Below are positions 15,337 to 25,020 of a stretch of 64,000 nt of DNA, piece after piece. Made by a program: the position numbers and the translations under genes. Under the pieces are notes generated by a model. That model was not told where the DNA came from and did not search any database. It saw only the letters and a list, made by a program, of their open reading frames with translations. This DNA comes from Gammaproteobacteria bacterium (GTDB lineage Bacteria > Pseudomonadota > Gammaproteobacteria > UBA4575): positions 314,799-378,798 of the forward strand of contig JANQOB010000006.1 in assembly GCA_028279275.1 (NCBI GenBank), written 5' to 3'. Positions within the stretch are counted from its first letter, which is position 1. The number at the start of each line of letters is the position of its first letter.

Positions 15337-17451
15337 TTAAGCCACGCTTGCTGGCAATTGTTGTATGTCATCATGTTGGTCGCCAACACTCGCAATGATG
15401 TTGATTCTTTTACTTTCTGGAATTTCATCAAAAGATAAAATGTGTAAATTTTTAACACTGGTTTTAAATAATTTAGACAACATCACGCGCAAAGTACTAG
15501 TGACTAGAAGTACTGGTGGCAATCCTACTGCTTCTTGTTGTTCCGCTAATTCTCGTACTGAATCTTGCATTTTTTCAGCTAGTGTTGGTTCCAGAGCAAA
15601 ATAACTTTCGGGTCCTTCATGTATAGTCTTTTGCAATAACTGTTCCAATTTTGGTGATAGTGTAAAAACGGATAAATCTTTACGCATGCCATTGATTTCT
15701 TGAACAATTGCCCTTCTCAGCGCAACGCGAACCATCGCAGTCAAGGCGTCAGTATTTTGGCTAGTGTTTGCCGCTTCCGCCAAAGTTTCAACGATCGTTC
15801 GTATATCTCGAATCGGAACACCTTCTTGTAGTAAATTTTGCATGACCTTAACTACTGCACTCATTGGCAAAGTTTTTGGCACTAGATCCTCAACAAGTTG
15901 CGGAGAACGCTCCGCTAATTTATCCAGAAGTTGTTTAGTTTCGTCGTAACCTAGGAAGTAATGTGCGCTTTCGCGTAATATTTTGCTGAGGTGTGTAGCG
16001 ACTACAGTACTGGGGTCCACAACGGTATAGCCTAACGTCTGCGCTTGATCGCGCTGGCTAGCTTCAATCCAAATCGCCTCCATTTCAAATGCAGGATCTT
16101 TCGTTACTATTCCTTCAATCTTGCCATTTACATTACCCGGATTAATGGCTAACTCTCGCTCTGGATATATCTCACCTTCGCCTTCAATTACACCTTGAAT
16201 AACAATGCGGTAATTATTTGCCGGCAAATCTAGATTGTCGCGAATATGCACAGGCTGAAGTAAGAAACCAAGGTCTTGTGAAACTTTTTTGCGCACGCCT
16301 TTTATACGTCCTATAAGTTCACCTTGCTGCTCTTTATCAACTAGTGAGATTAACCGATAACCCACTTCCAATCGGATAACATCAACACTCTGCATATCAC
16401 CCCAACTCAATTCAACATCGTTTTGTACTGTTTCTTTTTCTTCGTCTATCTCAGGCTCAGCACTTTCTTCTTCCTGTGATTTAAGTAACGTAACTCGCGA
16501 GAAAATTAAACAGATGCCTGCAATCGTTAAAAACACAACATTTGGCATTCCAGGGATTAGACCCATACCGCCAATGATTGCTGCCGTTACTGTCCACACG
16601 CGTTTGTCACTGAAAACTTGGTTCACAACGGTATCACCCATGTTTTGAGATGCAGAAACACGGGTAACAATAATTGCCGTAGCAGTAGAAAGTAGTAATG
16701 ATGGAATTTGTGCAACCAGACCATCACCGATGGATAACAACAAATAATTTTGCGTAGCAACACTGAAACTCAAATTATGCTGACCTATACCCACCGCTAA
16801 ACCACCGATGATATTTATCAGGATGATTAAAATACCTGCAATTGCATCACCGCGTACGAATTTGCTCGCACCGTCCATAGAGCCATAAAAATCAGCTTCT
16901 CTTGAAATGTCTTCTCTTCTTCTCAAAGCCTCTTCTTGAGAAATTAATCCGGAATTTAAATCTGCATCAATTGCCATTTGCTTACCAGGCATCGCATCCA
17001 AAGTGAATCGCGCACTGACTTCTGAAACACGTCCTGCGCCCTTAGTCACCACAACAAAATTGATAATGACTAAGATGGCAAACACAACAAAGCCGACAGC
17101 ATAGTTGCCACCAACGACAAAATTACCAAATGATTCAATTACATTTCCTGCAGCACCTGTACCTGTATGTCCGTGTAATAGCACAACACGAGTTGATGCA
17201 ACGTTAAGCGCCAAACGCAACATCGTCGCGATAAGCAATACCGTAGGGAAAACCGCAAAATCAAGTGGCCTTAAAGTGTAAATGCTTACTAAAATAATGA
17301 TTAATGCCAGCGCGATATTAAAAGTAAATGCAAGATCTAATGCGAATGGCGGCAATGGTACTATCATCATACTAAACATCATGACGACTAATAATGGTGT
17401 GCCTAAACCATTTTTAGTAAATTCTCTGAAGGTATTTAAAACACTATCCAC
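15337..17451 (-). CDS. flhA: Flagellar export gate protein FlhA
   Basis: 704 residues with the family's usual layout: about eight TM helices in the first 320 residues, the conserved FHIPEP-family loop (TKGAGRVSEVSARFTLDAMP near residue 130-160), and a cytoplasmic nonameric ring domain from about 350 to the end. It forms the export gate that couples proton motive force to substrate transport. It starts 17 bases after flhB and belongs to the fliL-to-flhA string. Confidence 0.97.
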   Translation of the reverse strand: MDSVLNTFREFTKNGLGTPLLVVMMFSMMIVPLPPFALDLAFTFNIALALIIILVSIYTLRPLDFAVFPTVLLIATMLRLALNVASTRVVLLHGHTGTGAAGNVIESFGNFVVGGNYAVGFVVFAILVIINFVVVTKGAGRVSEVSARFTLDAMPGKQMAIDADLNSGLISQEEALRRREDISREADFYGSMDGASKFVRGDAIAGILIILINIIGGLAVGIGQHNLSFSVATQNYLLLSIGDGLVAQIPSLLLSTATAIIVTRVSASQNMGDTVVNQVFSDKRVWTVTAAIIGGMGLIPGMPNVVFLTIAGICLIFSRVTLLKSQEEESAEPEIDEEKETVQNDVELSWGDMQSVDVIRLEVGYRLISLVDKEQQGELIGRIKGVRKKVSQDLGFLLQPVHIRDNLDLPANNYRIVIQGVIEGEGEIYPERELAINPGNVNGKIEGIVTKDPAFEMEAIWIEASQRDQAQTLGYTVVDPSTVVATHLSKILRESAHYFLGYDETKQLLDKLAERSPQLVEDLVPKTLPMSAVVKVMQNLLQEGVPIRDIRTIVETLAEAANTSQNTDALTAMVRVALRRAIVQEINGMRKDLSVFTLSPKLEQLLQKTIHEGPESYFALEPTLAEKMQDSVRELAEQQEAVGLPPVLLVTSTLRVMLSKLFKTSVKNLHILSFDEIPESKRINIIASVGDQHDDIQQLPASVA

Positions 17452-17468
17452 TTTGCAAACGTCCTTGA

Positions 17469-18596
17469 TTATTCTGTTCTAAATTCATTAGGTATTTCTA
17501 ATTCATCTGGAGGATTTGGATAATTACCGGGAACTGCATTTTTAAGTTGAAGCACATATGCCAAAACTTTTGCTACAGAAATATACAAACCAGAGGGTAT
17601 TTCTTTATCAACCTCGGTACTGTAATAAACCGCTCTTGCAAGTGCAGGCGCACAATAAACATTTACTTCATTTTTTAACGCAATTTGTTTAATTTTTTCG
17701 GCTAGAAAATCTATGCCTTTTGCAACCACTATGGGAGCACTTGATTTTTCTGCGTCATATTTAAGCGCAACGGCAAAATGGGTCGGGTTCGTTATGACTA
17801 CGTCAGCATCGGGTACTGCCTCCATCATTCTCTTCTGGGCAAGTTCTCTTTGAAGATTACGCAATCGACCTTTATTTTCTGGATTTCCCTCAGTCTCTTT
17901 GAATTCGTCTTTTACTTCTTGCAAAGACATACGTAACTGCTTCTTGTGTTGCCAAAACTGATATGGTGCATCAATAAGCGCTACTATTATTAAACCAGCT
18001 GAAGAAACTGTAAAAATTATTAACAATAGTTTATACGAATGAGCAATACTTTCTTGTGTCGGTTCAAATCCTAAATTTATTATTTCTACTGTAAAGACAT
18101 TGAGTAACAAGTAAACAATGGAACCGATCAACGCTACTTTTAACAATGCCTTTACAAGCTCTACAAGCCCCTTCAAGCCGAACATGCGCTTCAAACCTGA
18201 AAGAGGATTCATACGACTCATTTTGAATGCCATTGCACTTGCCGAAAATGACATACCACCAATAAGCATTGGGCCAAATAAAGCCACCAAAAACATCAAA
18301 ACTAAATATGGAGTAAGCCCAATCAAAGCATGTATACCACTCTCAGTTAAATGTGGAATAAGATAGTTCTTATCCATAATATGAGAAATTGGCAGCTGAA
18401 AATTGTGCAAGAATATTCCATGCAAATGTTGCGAAATGTACTCTGTTGTAAATATCAGTCCTATTGCACCAATAAAAGTTACTAACATGGTGTTTAATTC
18501 GCGCGACCTTGGAATTTGGCCTTTCTTGCGTGCATCTTGAAGCCGTTTCGGTGTAGGCTCCTGAGTTTTGTCATATTGTGAATTTTGCTCTGCCAT
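17469..18596 (-). CDS. flhB: Flagellar export switch protein FlhB
   Basis: 375 residues. The family N-terminus (EPTPKRLQDARKKGQI), four TM helices, and a cytoplasmic domain with the autocleavage site Asn270-Pro-Thr-His are all visible. Cleavage there switches export from hook to filament substrates, in concert with FliK. It starts 7 bases after fliR and is followed by flhA after 17. Confidence 0.97.
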   Translation of the reverse strand: MAEQNSQYDKTQEPTPKRLQDARKKGQIPRSRELNTMLVTFIGAIGLIFTTEYISQHLHGIFLHNFQLPISHIMDKNYLIPHLTESGIHALIGLTPYLVLMFLVALFGPMLIGGMSFSASAMAFKMSRMNPLSGLKRMFGLKGLVELVKALLKVALIGSIVYLLLNVFTVEIINLGFEPTQESIAHSYKLLLIIFTVSSAGLIIVALIDAPYQFWQHKKQLRMSLQEVKDEFKETEGNPENKGRLRNLQRELAQKRMMEAVPDADVVITNPTHFAVALKYDAEKSSAPIVVAKGIDFLAEKIKQIALKNEVNVYCAPALARAVYYSTEVDKEIPSGLYISVAKVLAYVLQLKNAVPGNYPNPPDELEIPNEFRTE

Positions 18597-18603
18597 TTTT
18601 TAC

Positions 18604-19371
18604 TTAATTAATTAATGGCATTTGCTCAAATGCATCATTTAATAAATTCTGAAATACAGCAACAATACTTGGCAGGGTTAACGCAATTACTGCAAGCCCA
18701 AGCATGATTGTGATTGGAAAACCTACTGAAAATATATTTAATTGAGGAGCCGCACGTGTCATCAATGCTAATGCTGAGTTTGCGACCAATAACGCAGTTA
18801 TGGCTGGTATAGCCACCATCAACGCTCCTGAAAACATATTAGTCCCCCAAGAAACTACGTCCCATAAAGCAGTCTGATATTCAAAGGTGTAACCAACCGG
18901 AATATAAGTGAAGCTGTCGAATAGCATGTTTATTAATGCTAGGTGTCCATCAAGTGCTAAAAATATTAGTGTTGCGGTTATTGTTAAAAACTGACTAACA
19001 ATGGGTACCGTAACACCATTCACCGGATCGGTGATTTGCGCAAAACCAAGTCCCATCGTTACAGCAATATTCTCACCCGCTATAGTAAGTGCTGAAAAAA
19101 CCAAACGTAAAATAAACCCCATCAACAAACCAATTAACAGTTGGATTCCGATCTGAATAAATCCTGCGGATGAAAATAATTCAATTGACGCAGTTATGTC
19201 TAATAGCGGGACCATAAATATGGTGATTACAGACGCAATTGCTATTTTAATTCTGGCAGGTAAAAAAGGGCTACTGAGGACGGGTGCAACCGAAAATAAC
19301 GCTGCAACACGTATGAATGGCATAATAAATTGATTCACGTTTAGCATTATTTCGTTTAATTGAAAAAACAT
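18604..19371 (-). CDS. fliR: Flagellar export gate protein FliR
   Basis: 255 residues, six hydrophobic segments, with the family pattern RIAALFSVAPVLSS-like near the start and GENIAVTMGLGFAQITDP in the middle. FliR is one of the core FliPQR export-gate subunits. Located between fliQ and flhB with short gaps, the conserved order in gammaproteobacteria. The start ATG at 19371 is 21 bases after fliQ. Confidence 0.95.
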   Translation of the reverse strand: MFFQLNEIMLNVNQFIMPFIRVAALFSVAPVLSSPFLPARIKIAIASVITIFMVPLLDITASIELFSSAGFIQIGIQLLIGLLMGFILRLVFSALTIAGENIAVTMGLGFAQITDPVNGVTVPIVSQFLTITATLIFLALDGHLALINMLFDSFTYIPVGYTFEYQTALWDVVSWGTNMFSGALMVAIPAITALLVANSALALMTRAAPQLNIFSVGFPITIMLGLAVIALTLPSIVAVFQNLLNDAFEQMPLIN

Positions 19372-19392
19372 TTGGAATTTCTTGGCGCAAGC

Positions 19393-19662
19393 TTAAATAA
19401 GAAAGTTTGGAATATTTGTTATTAAGTTAGTGACATAATTAACCAGTGTTTTTAGCATCCAAGGACCTGCGAACAATAGTGCAAGAAAAAGCACGATTAA
19501 CTTCGGGATAAAACTCAATGTCATTTCGTTAATTTGTGTTGCAGCTTGTATCATTCCAATAAATACGCCGATTACTAATACTGAAATCAGTAGTGGCGCT
19601 GAGATGATTACTGTTATCCATAAAGCATTATTTAATAATGTCAGTGTAGCTTCAGACGTCAT
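19393..19662 (-). CDS. fliQ: Flagellar export gate protein FliQ
   Basis: The ATG at 19662 is chosen because it gives MTSEATLTLLN and exactly 89 residues, the family length. The longer frame to 19722 would run into fliP and add a non-homologous, cysteine-containing leader. Two TM helices flank the conserved IGMIQAATQINEMTLSF loop. FliQ wraps around the FliP/FliR core of the export gate. It starts 11 bases after the fliP stop. Confidence 0.95.
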   Translation of the reverse strand: MTSEATLTLLNNALWITVIISAPLLISVLVIGVFIGMIQAATQINEMTLSFIPKLIVLFLALLFAGPWMLKTLVNYVTNLITNIPNFLI

Positions 19663-19673
19663 ACAATATCCCT

Positions 19674-20414
19674 TTATACAATATAAAAACTCGACGCTAA
19701 CATTCCTAATACAAGCGACCAACCATCAACCAGCACAAATAACATCAGTTTAAATGGTAATGAGATAATCAAAGGTGACAACATCATCATGCCCATCGAC
19801 ATTAATACACTTGCAACGACTAAATCGATTATCAGAAAAGGAATAAACAAAATGAACCCAATCTGAAAAGCCGTCTTTAACTCACTTGTAATAAAAGCTG
19901 GCAATAAAATCGACATAGAGATATCCTCAGGTTTTTCAATTTCTGCTCCACCTGAAAGCTCTACAAAAAGTGCAACATCATTCTCTCGAGTCTGTGCGAT
20001 CATGAATTTCTTAATTGGATCAATCGCATTATTTACTGCAGTCTGTGCATCAATATCTTCAGAGATATATGGCTGGAGTGAGTTTGTATAAACTTCAGTT
20101 AAAACTGGAGTCATAACAAAAAATGTTATAAATAATGCAAGCCCTAGTAATATTTGATTAGAAGGAGTTTGAGCTGTTCCTAATGCCTGTCTCAATATTG
20201 CTAAAACGATGATGATGCGCGTAAATGAGGTCATAGTAAGCAACAATCCTGGCAACAACGTGATAACCGTCATCAAAACCAGTACTTGTAAACTCAATGA
20301 ATAGGACTTACCTCCACTATCAGTAGACTCTATAGTTAATGCAGGTAATCCAGATTCTGCAAATGCATCTGGTGCAATCATAAAAATAAAAGCTATCAGG
20401 ATAAACTTAAGCAT
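19674..20414 (-). CDS. fliP: Flagellar export gate protein FliP
   Basis: 246 residues with a cleavable signal sequence (ending near AFA) and the family motifs [20 protein letters not shown] and [12 protein letters not shown]. Four further TM helices. FliP pentamer forms the pore of the export gate together with FliR and FliQ. It overlaps fliO by 8 bases, implying translational coupling. Confidence 0.96.
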   Translation of the reverse strand: MLKFILIAFIFMIAPDAFAESGLPALTIESTDSGGKSYSLSLQVLVLMTVITLLPGLLLTMTSFTRIIIVLAILRQALGTAQTPSNQILLGLALFITFFVMTPVLTEVYTNSLQPYISEDIDAQTAVNNAIDPIKKFMIAQTRENDVALFVELSGGAEIEKPEDISMSILLPAFITSELKTAFQIGFILFIPFLIIDLVVASVLMSMGMMMLSPLIISLPFKLMLFVLVDGWSLVLGMLASSFYIV

Positions 20415-20865
20415 TGCGATGTTTTCCTACAATGTTCATTAATATATTTGCAAAGTCATTTGTTTTTATATTTTTTTCAGACGTGATCTTGTGAATATAG
20501 TCTTTATCCAGAACATGAAGCTTCCTTATACCGGAACTAGACACACCTAATAACAAATACTCTTTTCCTATTTTGGCTATTAGTAATTTATCCTTAGAAT
20601 TAATAGCATAGTTATAGACTATATCGATAAGTCCTGAATTATTTGTGTTACTAAAATTTGATTTCTTGACTAAAAATAAGCCAGCAACGATCAGTATTAT
20701 TAAAAATATTCCTGCATAGATTACTTGCTGGTAATCAATTACAGGCCTCCCAAAATTCTCAGCAAATTGCTCACTGGAAAGCTCCTGTGAAAAGGCACTA
20801 GTCGTTATGAGGAGTAATAAAATTAGGTGAAAACCTAAAATTACTGTCTTTTTGTAAGTGGTCAT
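20407..20865 (-). CDS. fliO: FliO, scaffold for FliP assembly
   Basis: 152 residues: an N-terminal signal-like helix (cleavage near AFS), a second TM helix (about 48-66), and a cytoplasmic domain with the family strand pattern [19 protein letters not shown]. FliO helps the FliP ring to form and is lost from some genomes. Its ATG shares the A of the fliN stop (TAATG) and its end overlaps fliP by 8 bases. Confidence 0.88.
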   Translation of the reverse strand: MTTYKKTVILGFHLILLLLITTSAFSQELSSEQFAENFGRPVIDYQQVIYAGIFLIILIVAGLFLVKKSNFSNTNNSGLIDIVYNYAINSKDKLLIAKIGKEYLLLGVSSSGIRKLHVLDKDYIHKITSEKNIKTNDFANILMNIVGKHRNA

Positions 20866-21221
20866 TAATTTGGCTTATTTTTAAGTTTTTCAACACGCTT
20901 TTCTGGACTTACGATGCTTGTTACACGCGCACCAAATTTATTATCCACAACGACCACTTCAGCTTTAGCAACAAGTTTTCCATTCACTAGAACATCAACT
21001 GGTTCATCAACTAATCGATTTAACTCAATAACTGAACCCTGACTCAATTCAATCAAGCTTTCTAAATCTACTGTTGCACGTCCAAGTTCGAGTGAAACAT
21101 CTACAGGAATGTTTAAGACAACATCTAAATTATTTATTCCTGGTAACACATTTCCAGACGTATCATTGGCCTGCCCTGCTTGTGAAGCATCGGTTTGTTG
21201 GTTTATTTGCTCATCACTCAT
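20865..21221 (-). CDS. fliN: Flagellar motor switch protein FliN
   Basis: 118 residues: a disordered Gln/Asp-rich leader of about 35 residues followed by a SpoA domain (NIPVDVSLELGRATVDLE and LVDEPVDVLVNGKLVAKAEV, then GARVTSI). FliN builds the lower C-ring and binds FliH during export. Lies 19 bases after fliM and touches fliO. Confidence 0.96.
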   Translation of the reverse strand: MSDEQINQQTDASQAGQANDTSGNVLPGINNLDVVLNIPVDVSLELGRATVDLESLIELSQGSVIELNRLVDEPVDVLVNGKLVAKAEVVVVDNKFGARVTSIVSPEKRVEKLKNKPN

Positions 21222-21240
21222 ATTTTTACCTTAATAATAT

Positions 21241-22359
21241 TTAGCTCTTATTGTTTTTAATCCATGAATTAATACTCACTGCAACAGAATCGTTTACAGA
21301 TCCTATCTTTCCAGTGAAAATTGGTGTTGTACTTGAATATACGGTAACTGAATCTGGCATCGAAAATGGAATTACATCACCTGTTTTAAGATTAATAATT
21401 TCATCGACGGATAGGTTAAATTCTGTGAGAACTGTGTTTAGTTCTATAGGTGCTGCTTTGACGCTATTAAAAAGTTGTCGTTTCCATTGCATATCTGCTT
21501 CACTATCTTGCACAGGAACCATGCTTCTTAGACTATGTTTAATGGGCTCTAGTGATTTGTATGGGTATGCAATTCTTATATAACTTGCCTCTTCATCTAA
21601 GGAAACTTTGAACTGAGATATGACGACAAGATCAGATTCGTCGATCAAATTGATTAGTTTAGGCTGTAGTTCCCTTTGTACAAATTGAAATTCCAATGGT
21701 TCTGTTTTTGCCCATGCATTTTTGTTTGCCTGAAGAAACATTTCTAAAATTTTATTGCTTAAACTTATTTCTGTTCCTGTAAATGTTTGTTTTTCATCTA
21801 TTTCGCCTAACTTCCCTTCACCTCCGAAATATGAGTCCATAACAATTTCAATTAATGCACCATCTAGGCAAACTAATGCCTGTGCATCAATTTTGCTGAT
21901 ATTTATAATGTTTGTATCTGTAAGTGTTGGTAACGAATGAATAAAATCACCATAGCGATTAATTTCAATATCATTTGCAGTCACTTCAACTTCTCTTTGT
22001 AACAGATCGGTCAAACCCTCATTTAATGATTCAATAATTTTTTCATTGATTATTGCTAAAGCTGGAAGGCTAGACTTATTTATATGAGCTGGTGAGTAAA
22101 AGTCATAGGTCATTACACCAGCTTCATCAGTTAATTCTTCTACATCACCTGATAAGGCCTCGCGTTCTTCTGGACTCAGTACTTCATCATCATTTTTTTC
22201 TGAATCACTCCAGGGACGATCTTTTGAACGTCGTTCCTCTCCATCCCATTCACCATCATTACTCTCTTCATTCTTTTTTTGCGTTTCATCAGAATTATTA
22301 ACCTTAGGATCTTGCTCACCTTCTGGTTTTTGATTTACTTGTTCTTCTGCTGTACTCAT
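21241..22359 (-). CDS. fliM: Flagellar motor switch protein FliM with a long charged N-terminal leader
   Basis: 372 residues, about 45 longer than usual. The middle domain (YFGGEGKLGEID motif near 190) and C-terminal SpoA domain are normal. The CheY-binding motif, normally at the extreme N-terminus (DILSQDEIDALL type), is found here as VLSPEEREALSG at residues 60-71. It is preceded by about 58 residues rich in Glu, Asp, Lys, Asn and Gln, including GEERRSKDRPW. The next Met (83) lies after the motif, so the leader is not simply a wrong start. FliM links FliG to FliN and switches rotation on CheY-P binding. It starts 25 bases after fliL. Confidence 0.95.
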   Translation of the reverse strand: MSTAEEQVNQKPEGEQDPKVNNSDETQKKNEESNDGEWDGEERRSKDRPWSDSEKNDDEVLSPEEREALSGDVEELTDEAGVMTYDFYSPAHINKSSLPALAIINEKIIESLNEGLTDLLQREVEVTANDIEINRYGDFIHSLPTLTDTNIINISKIDAQALVCLDGALIEIVMDSYFGGEGKLGEIDEKQTFTGTEISLSNKILEMFLQANKNAWAKTEPLEFQFVQRELQPKLINLIDESDLVVISQFKVSLDEEASYIRIAYPYKSLEPIKHSLRSMVPVQDSEADMQWKRQLFNSVKAAPIELNTVLTEFNLSVDEIINLKTGDVIPFSMPDSVTVYSSTTPIFTGKIGSVNDSVAVSINSWIKNNKS

Positions 22360-22384
22360 GATGGTTTTTTTTAAATATTGATTT

Positions 22385-22846
22385 TTATTGCATTACGAGC
22401 TTAGTAAAATAAATGTCTTCTACTAAATTCTCTCCATAAATTTCTTGCATTACTGATTGAGCGGTCATTAACGCATCCTTTCGTAATTTCTCTTTAGATT
22501 CCATCGTCGACAGCTCATCACTATCTCTTCCAGACATGAGCATGAGTAAGTTATTACGCACAACTGGCATATGCATTTTGAATTGGTCTCTTGCATCCAT
22601 GTCATAAAATTTTGCGACCATATAGACCTGCATAAATTTTTTCGTTGAGTCATCATTGAAATTCACAGTGAATGCCGGGTGCAAATCTTCATAAATGGCT
22701 TCTCTAACTTCTGGTGTCATTTCTTCTTCTGCCATTGCTTCTTCACCTTCAGGTGTATCCGCTGACTTCAAAAAGAACATTGCTCCACCAATACCCACAG
22801 CTATTAATACAATTCCTGCGACTGCAAAAATAATAATTTTTTTCAT
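22385..22846 (-). CDS. fliL: Flagellar basal body protein FliL
   Basis: 153 residues with one TM helix (about 4-26), an acidic linker and a periplasmic domain ending in DIYFTKLVMQ, typical of FliL. It rings the stator units and affects torque. First gene of the fliLMNOPQR-flhBA string; a sigma-54 promoter lies 45-61 bases upstream. Confidence 0.92.
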   Translation of the reverse strand: MKKIIIFAVAGIVLIAVGIGGAMFFLKSADTPEGEEAMAEEEMTPEVREAIYEDLHPAFTVNFNDDSTKKFMQVYMVAKFYDMDARDQFKMHMPVVRNNLLMLMSGRDSDELSTMESKEKLRKDALMTAQSVMQEIYGENLVEDIYFTKLVMQ

Positions 22847-22890
22847 TTGTAAACCTTCATATCAGAAACGTTTATTCACATTTGATTATT

Positions 22891-22907
22891 TGCAACCAAC
22901 ATGCCAA
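22891..22907 (-). promoter_or_regulatory. Sigma-54 promoter of the fliL operon
   Basis: Minus-strand TTGGCATGTTGGTTGCA has the GG and GC doublets ten bases apart and matches the consensus TTGGCACGN4TTGCA closely. The predicted start lies near 22880, about 34 bases before the fliL ATG. A TTTGAC/GTCAAA inverted repeat at 23000-23015, about 95 bases upstream, may be an activator site. Confidence 0.8.
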
Positions 22908-23052
22908 CTTTTATGATCTCTTAAGACCATAATTTTCAGGCACTTATATGAAGTGAACTTAAAAATGCCAATAAATTGACTAAAAGAATTGGAGACTATT
23001 TTGACTAGCGTCAAAGATTTGTACTTATTTGATTACATGCTTTGTTGACTGC

Positions 23053-24492
23053 TCAAGCATAAGCATCAAGCAAATATAGCGATGAAGTGATTTCAGATGC
23101 ATTATGCAACGCAGCAATATCATCTTCCTGCGCCGCGAAACTAGAATGTTCATTAATATTAGCTTTCGCTTTATCACTCAAGTCGGAAAACTGGGAACTT
23201 TGATCCGTTTGACTTGAGAAATGTGTTTCAACATTCACTTCTTCTAAATTTATACCGCTTTCATGAAAATGGTTACGCAAATTTGTAACACTTGTCTCGA
23301 TAAGCTCTTTTGTAATATTACTACTTGCTAAAAAGTTAATTTTTAAGTTTGAGTCTTCAAGGCTAAGCGCAATATTCACTTGCCCTAAAGATTCTGGATA
23401 AACATTAATTTTTGCATTCTGTGTACTATTATTGATTAACCATTTGATATTTTGAGTGATAGATTGATCCACACTTTTTTGCACCTGATCTAAACCAACT
23501 CCTTGTTTAATCAGCAAAGGTATAGGTGACTCAATGCTTTTGCTATTCAAGCCAATAGTATTCAGCTGATTATAAGTATCAACACCAGTGTTAATATTTA
23601 TATTTTGTGTTACTGGATCAGATTTTATGGCGCTGATATTTTGTTGAAATACTTCAGTACTAATAGCTGAATGTTTTGAAATTGTTCTATTTATATTATT
23701 TTCAGAAAAAATTGTTGCCATAAGATCATTAAGCTTATCCGCTTTATTTTCTCTTGCATCAAGTTTTAGATCTTTCGCATATATTGCAGGTTCATCATGT
23801 TCTGCTTGAATACTCTCGGCAATGTTATTTAATTTTTCAATATCCTTAGGCAGACTATCAGCTACTATATTTTGTTGATAATTAAGCAGATTGGCTATTG
23901 AATTGTTACTATCAGCTTGTGCAGGTTTTAGAGAGATATTATTTGTCTGTACAGGTGGGTTTGAAGGATTCACTTGGCCATCAAATAATTTAGCTATTAG
24001 TTCGTTTGCATTTTGTGATGTTTGGGGAATTATATTCTGGATTGATTGAATAATATCTGTCAGGTCTGTTTGATTTAGAACAGCCTGCAGTTGGCTTTCT
24101 GTCACAGGCAGTTGATCAAGCTGTAGTTGAAGATCAACTAAATTTAAGCCATCACCAGTGCTAATGGCTTCCTCAAGTGATTCCCCAAGTGATTCCGCAA
24201 TGATATTTACGTCAATATCACTAAATTGAAGCTCGTTAGCTAATGATTTTAATTTTAACCTATATTCATTTAATACATTCGGCAATGTTATCTGCGGCAA
24301 ACTATTGCCATCATCAGGCAATACTTGTCCACTATTTGTATTAACACCCTGTTTAAGCGAGTTATTCAAAAACTCAGTAAAACTACCGTTTACCCCTTGG
24401 TTTTTACCAAAAGTTTCAGGGTGAAGGCAGTTTTCACACAAACCAGGCGTAATTTGCAAATTACTATTCAATAATATTTGTGATTCAGCCAT
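23053..24492 (-). CDS. fliK: Hook-length control protein FliK
   Basis: 479 residues. The N-terminal two thirds are low-complexity, Asn/Gln/Ser-rich and poorly conserved, as in other FliK proteins. The C-terminal Flg_hook domain (about 345-430) is recognisable by KINVYPESLGQVNIALSLED. FliK measures hook length and triggers the FlhB switch. The gene has its own sigma-54 element upstream and is separated by 87 bases from fliJ and 206 from fliL. Confidence 0.9.
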   Translation of the reverse strand: MAESQILLNSNLQITPGLCENCLHPETFGKNQGVNGSFTEFLNNSLKQGVNTNSGQVLPDDGNSLPQITLPNVLNEYRLKLKSLANELQFSDIDVNIIAESLGESLEEAISTGDGLNLVDLQLQLDQLPVTESQLQAVLNQTDLTDIIQSIQNIIPQTSQNANELIAKLFDGQVNPSNPPVQTNNISLKPAQADSNNSIANLLNYQQNIVADSLPKDIEKLNNIAESIQAEHDEPAIYAKDLKLDARENKADKLNDLMATIFSENNINRTISKHSAISTEVFQQNISAIKSDPVTQNININTGVDTYNQLNTIGLNSKSIESPIPLLIKQGVGLDQVQKSVDQSITQNIKWLINNSTQNAKINVYPESLGQVNIALSLEDSNLKINFLASSNITKELIETSVTNLRNHFHESGINLEEVNVETHFSSQTDQSSQFSDLSDKAKANINEHSSFAAQEDDIAALHNASEITSSLYLLDAYA

Positions 24493-24519
24493 ATCTAAAC
24501 AATTCCTTGTATTAGATAG

Positions 24520-24536
24520 TGCATTATTCGGGCCAA
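24520..24536 (-). promoter_or_regulatory. Sigma-54 promoter of fliK
   Basis: Minus-strand TTGGCCCGAATAATGCA keeps GG and GC ten bases apart, with two differences from TTGGCACGN4TTGCA. It sits 28 bases before the fliK ATG and in the fliJ-fliK gap. Confidence 0.65.
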
Positions 24537-24579
24537 CTTAGTTGTAATTATTGATAATTATCCTATGTATCGCATGTAA

Positions 24580-25008
24580 TCATTTTTTTAACATCGTAAG
24601 AATTTGACTATCTAATTCTTTTTGTTCATTGCGTTCTCGGATTTCTAATTCCTGCTTATGATAGCGTTTAACAAGCGCTCCCAAGGCACTATTTTGAGCG
24701 CGATCTTTCTGCAACAATGAAATCTTCTGGTTAACTTTATAATCTAGCTCTTGTACCACTTTTTCTTGGATATCAATCGCTTCTTCTAATTTGCTCATCA
24801 GTTTATGATGAATTTGTATATCAGAAATAGTTTGGCTAGATTTATTTTTTTGGATTGATTCATAATTTGCCTGATAATTTAATAAGCCTTGTAATTTTTG
24901 ATCGTTTTCAATTTTATGATGCATCAGCTCAACTAAAGATGAGAATTGCTTATTCAATTTGAAGTCTAGAATCTCTAGTGCGGCATTAAGTTTTTGTGAG
25001 CGTGTCAT
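24580..25008 (-). CDS. fliJ: FliJ, export ATPase central stalk
   Basis: 142 residues, almost entirely coiled coil, ending in a FliJ-like KxxxxRxxxxLDSQILTMLKK tail. FliJ fits inside the FliI hexamer and contacts FlhA. Position directly after fliI (12 bases) supports the call; sequence alone would only say coiled-coil protein. Confidence 0.85.
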   Translation of the reverse strand: MTRSQKLNAALEILDFKLNKQFSSLVELMHHKIENDQKLQGLLNYQANYESIQKNKSSQTISDIQIHHKLMSKLEEAIDIQEKVVQELDYKVNQKISLLQKDRAQNSALGALVKRYHKQELEIRERNEQKELDSQILTMLKK

Positions 25009-25020
25009 TAGGATATGTTA

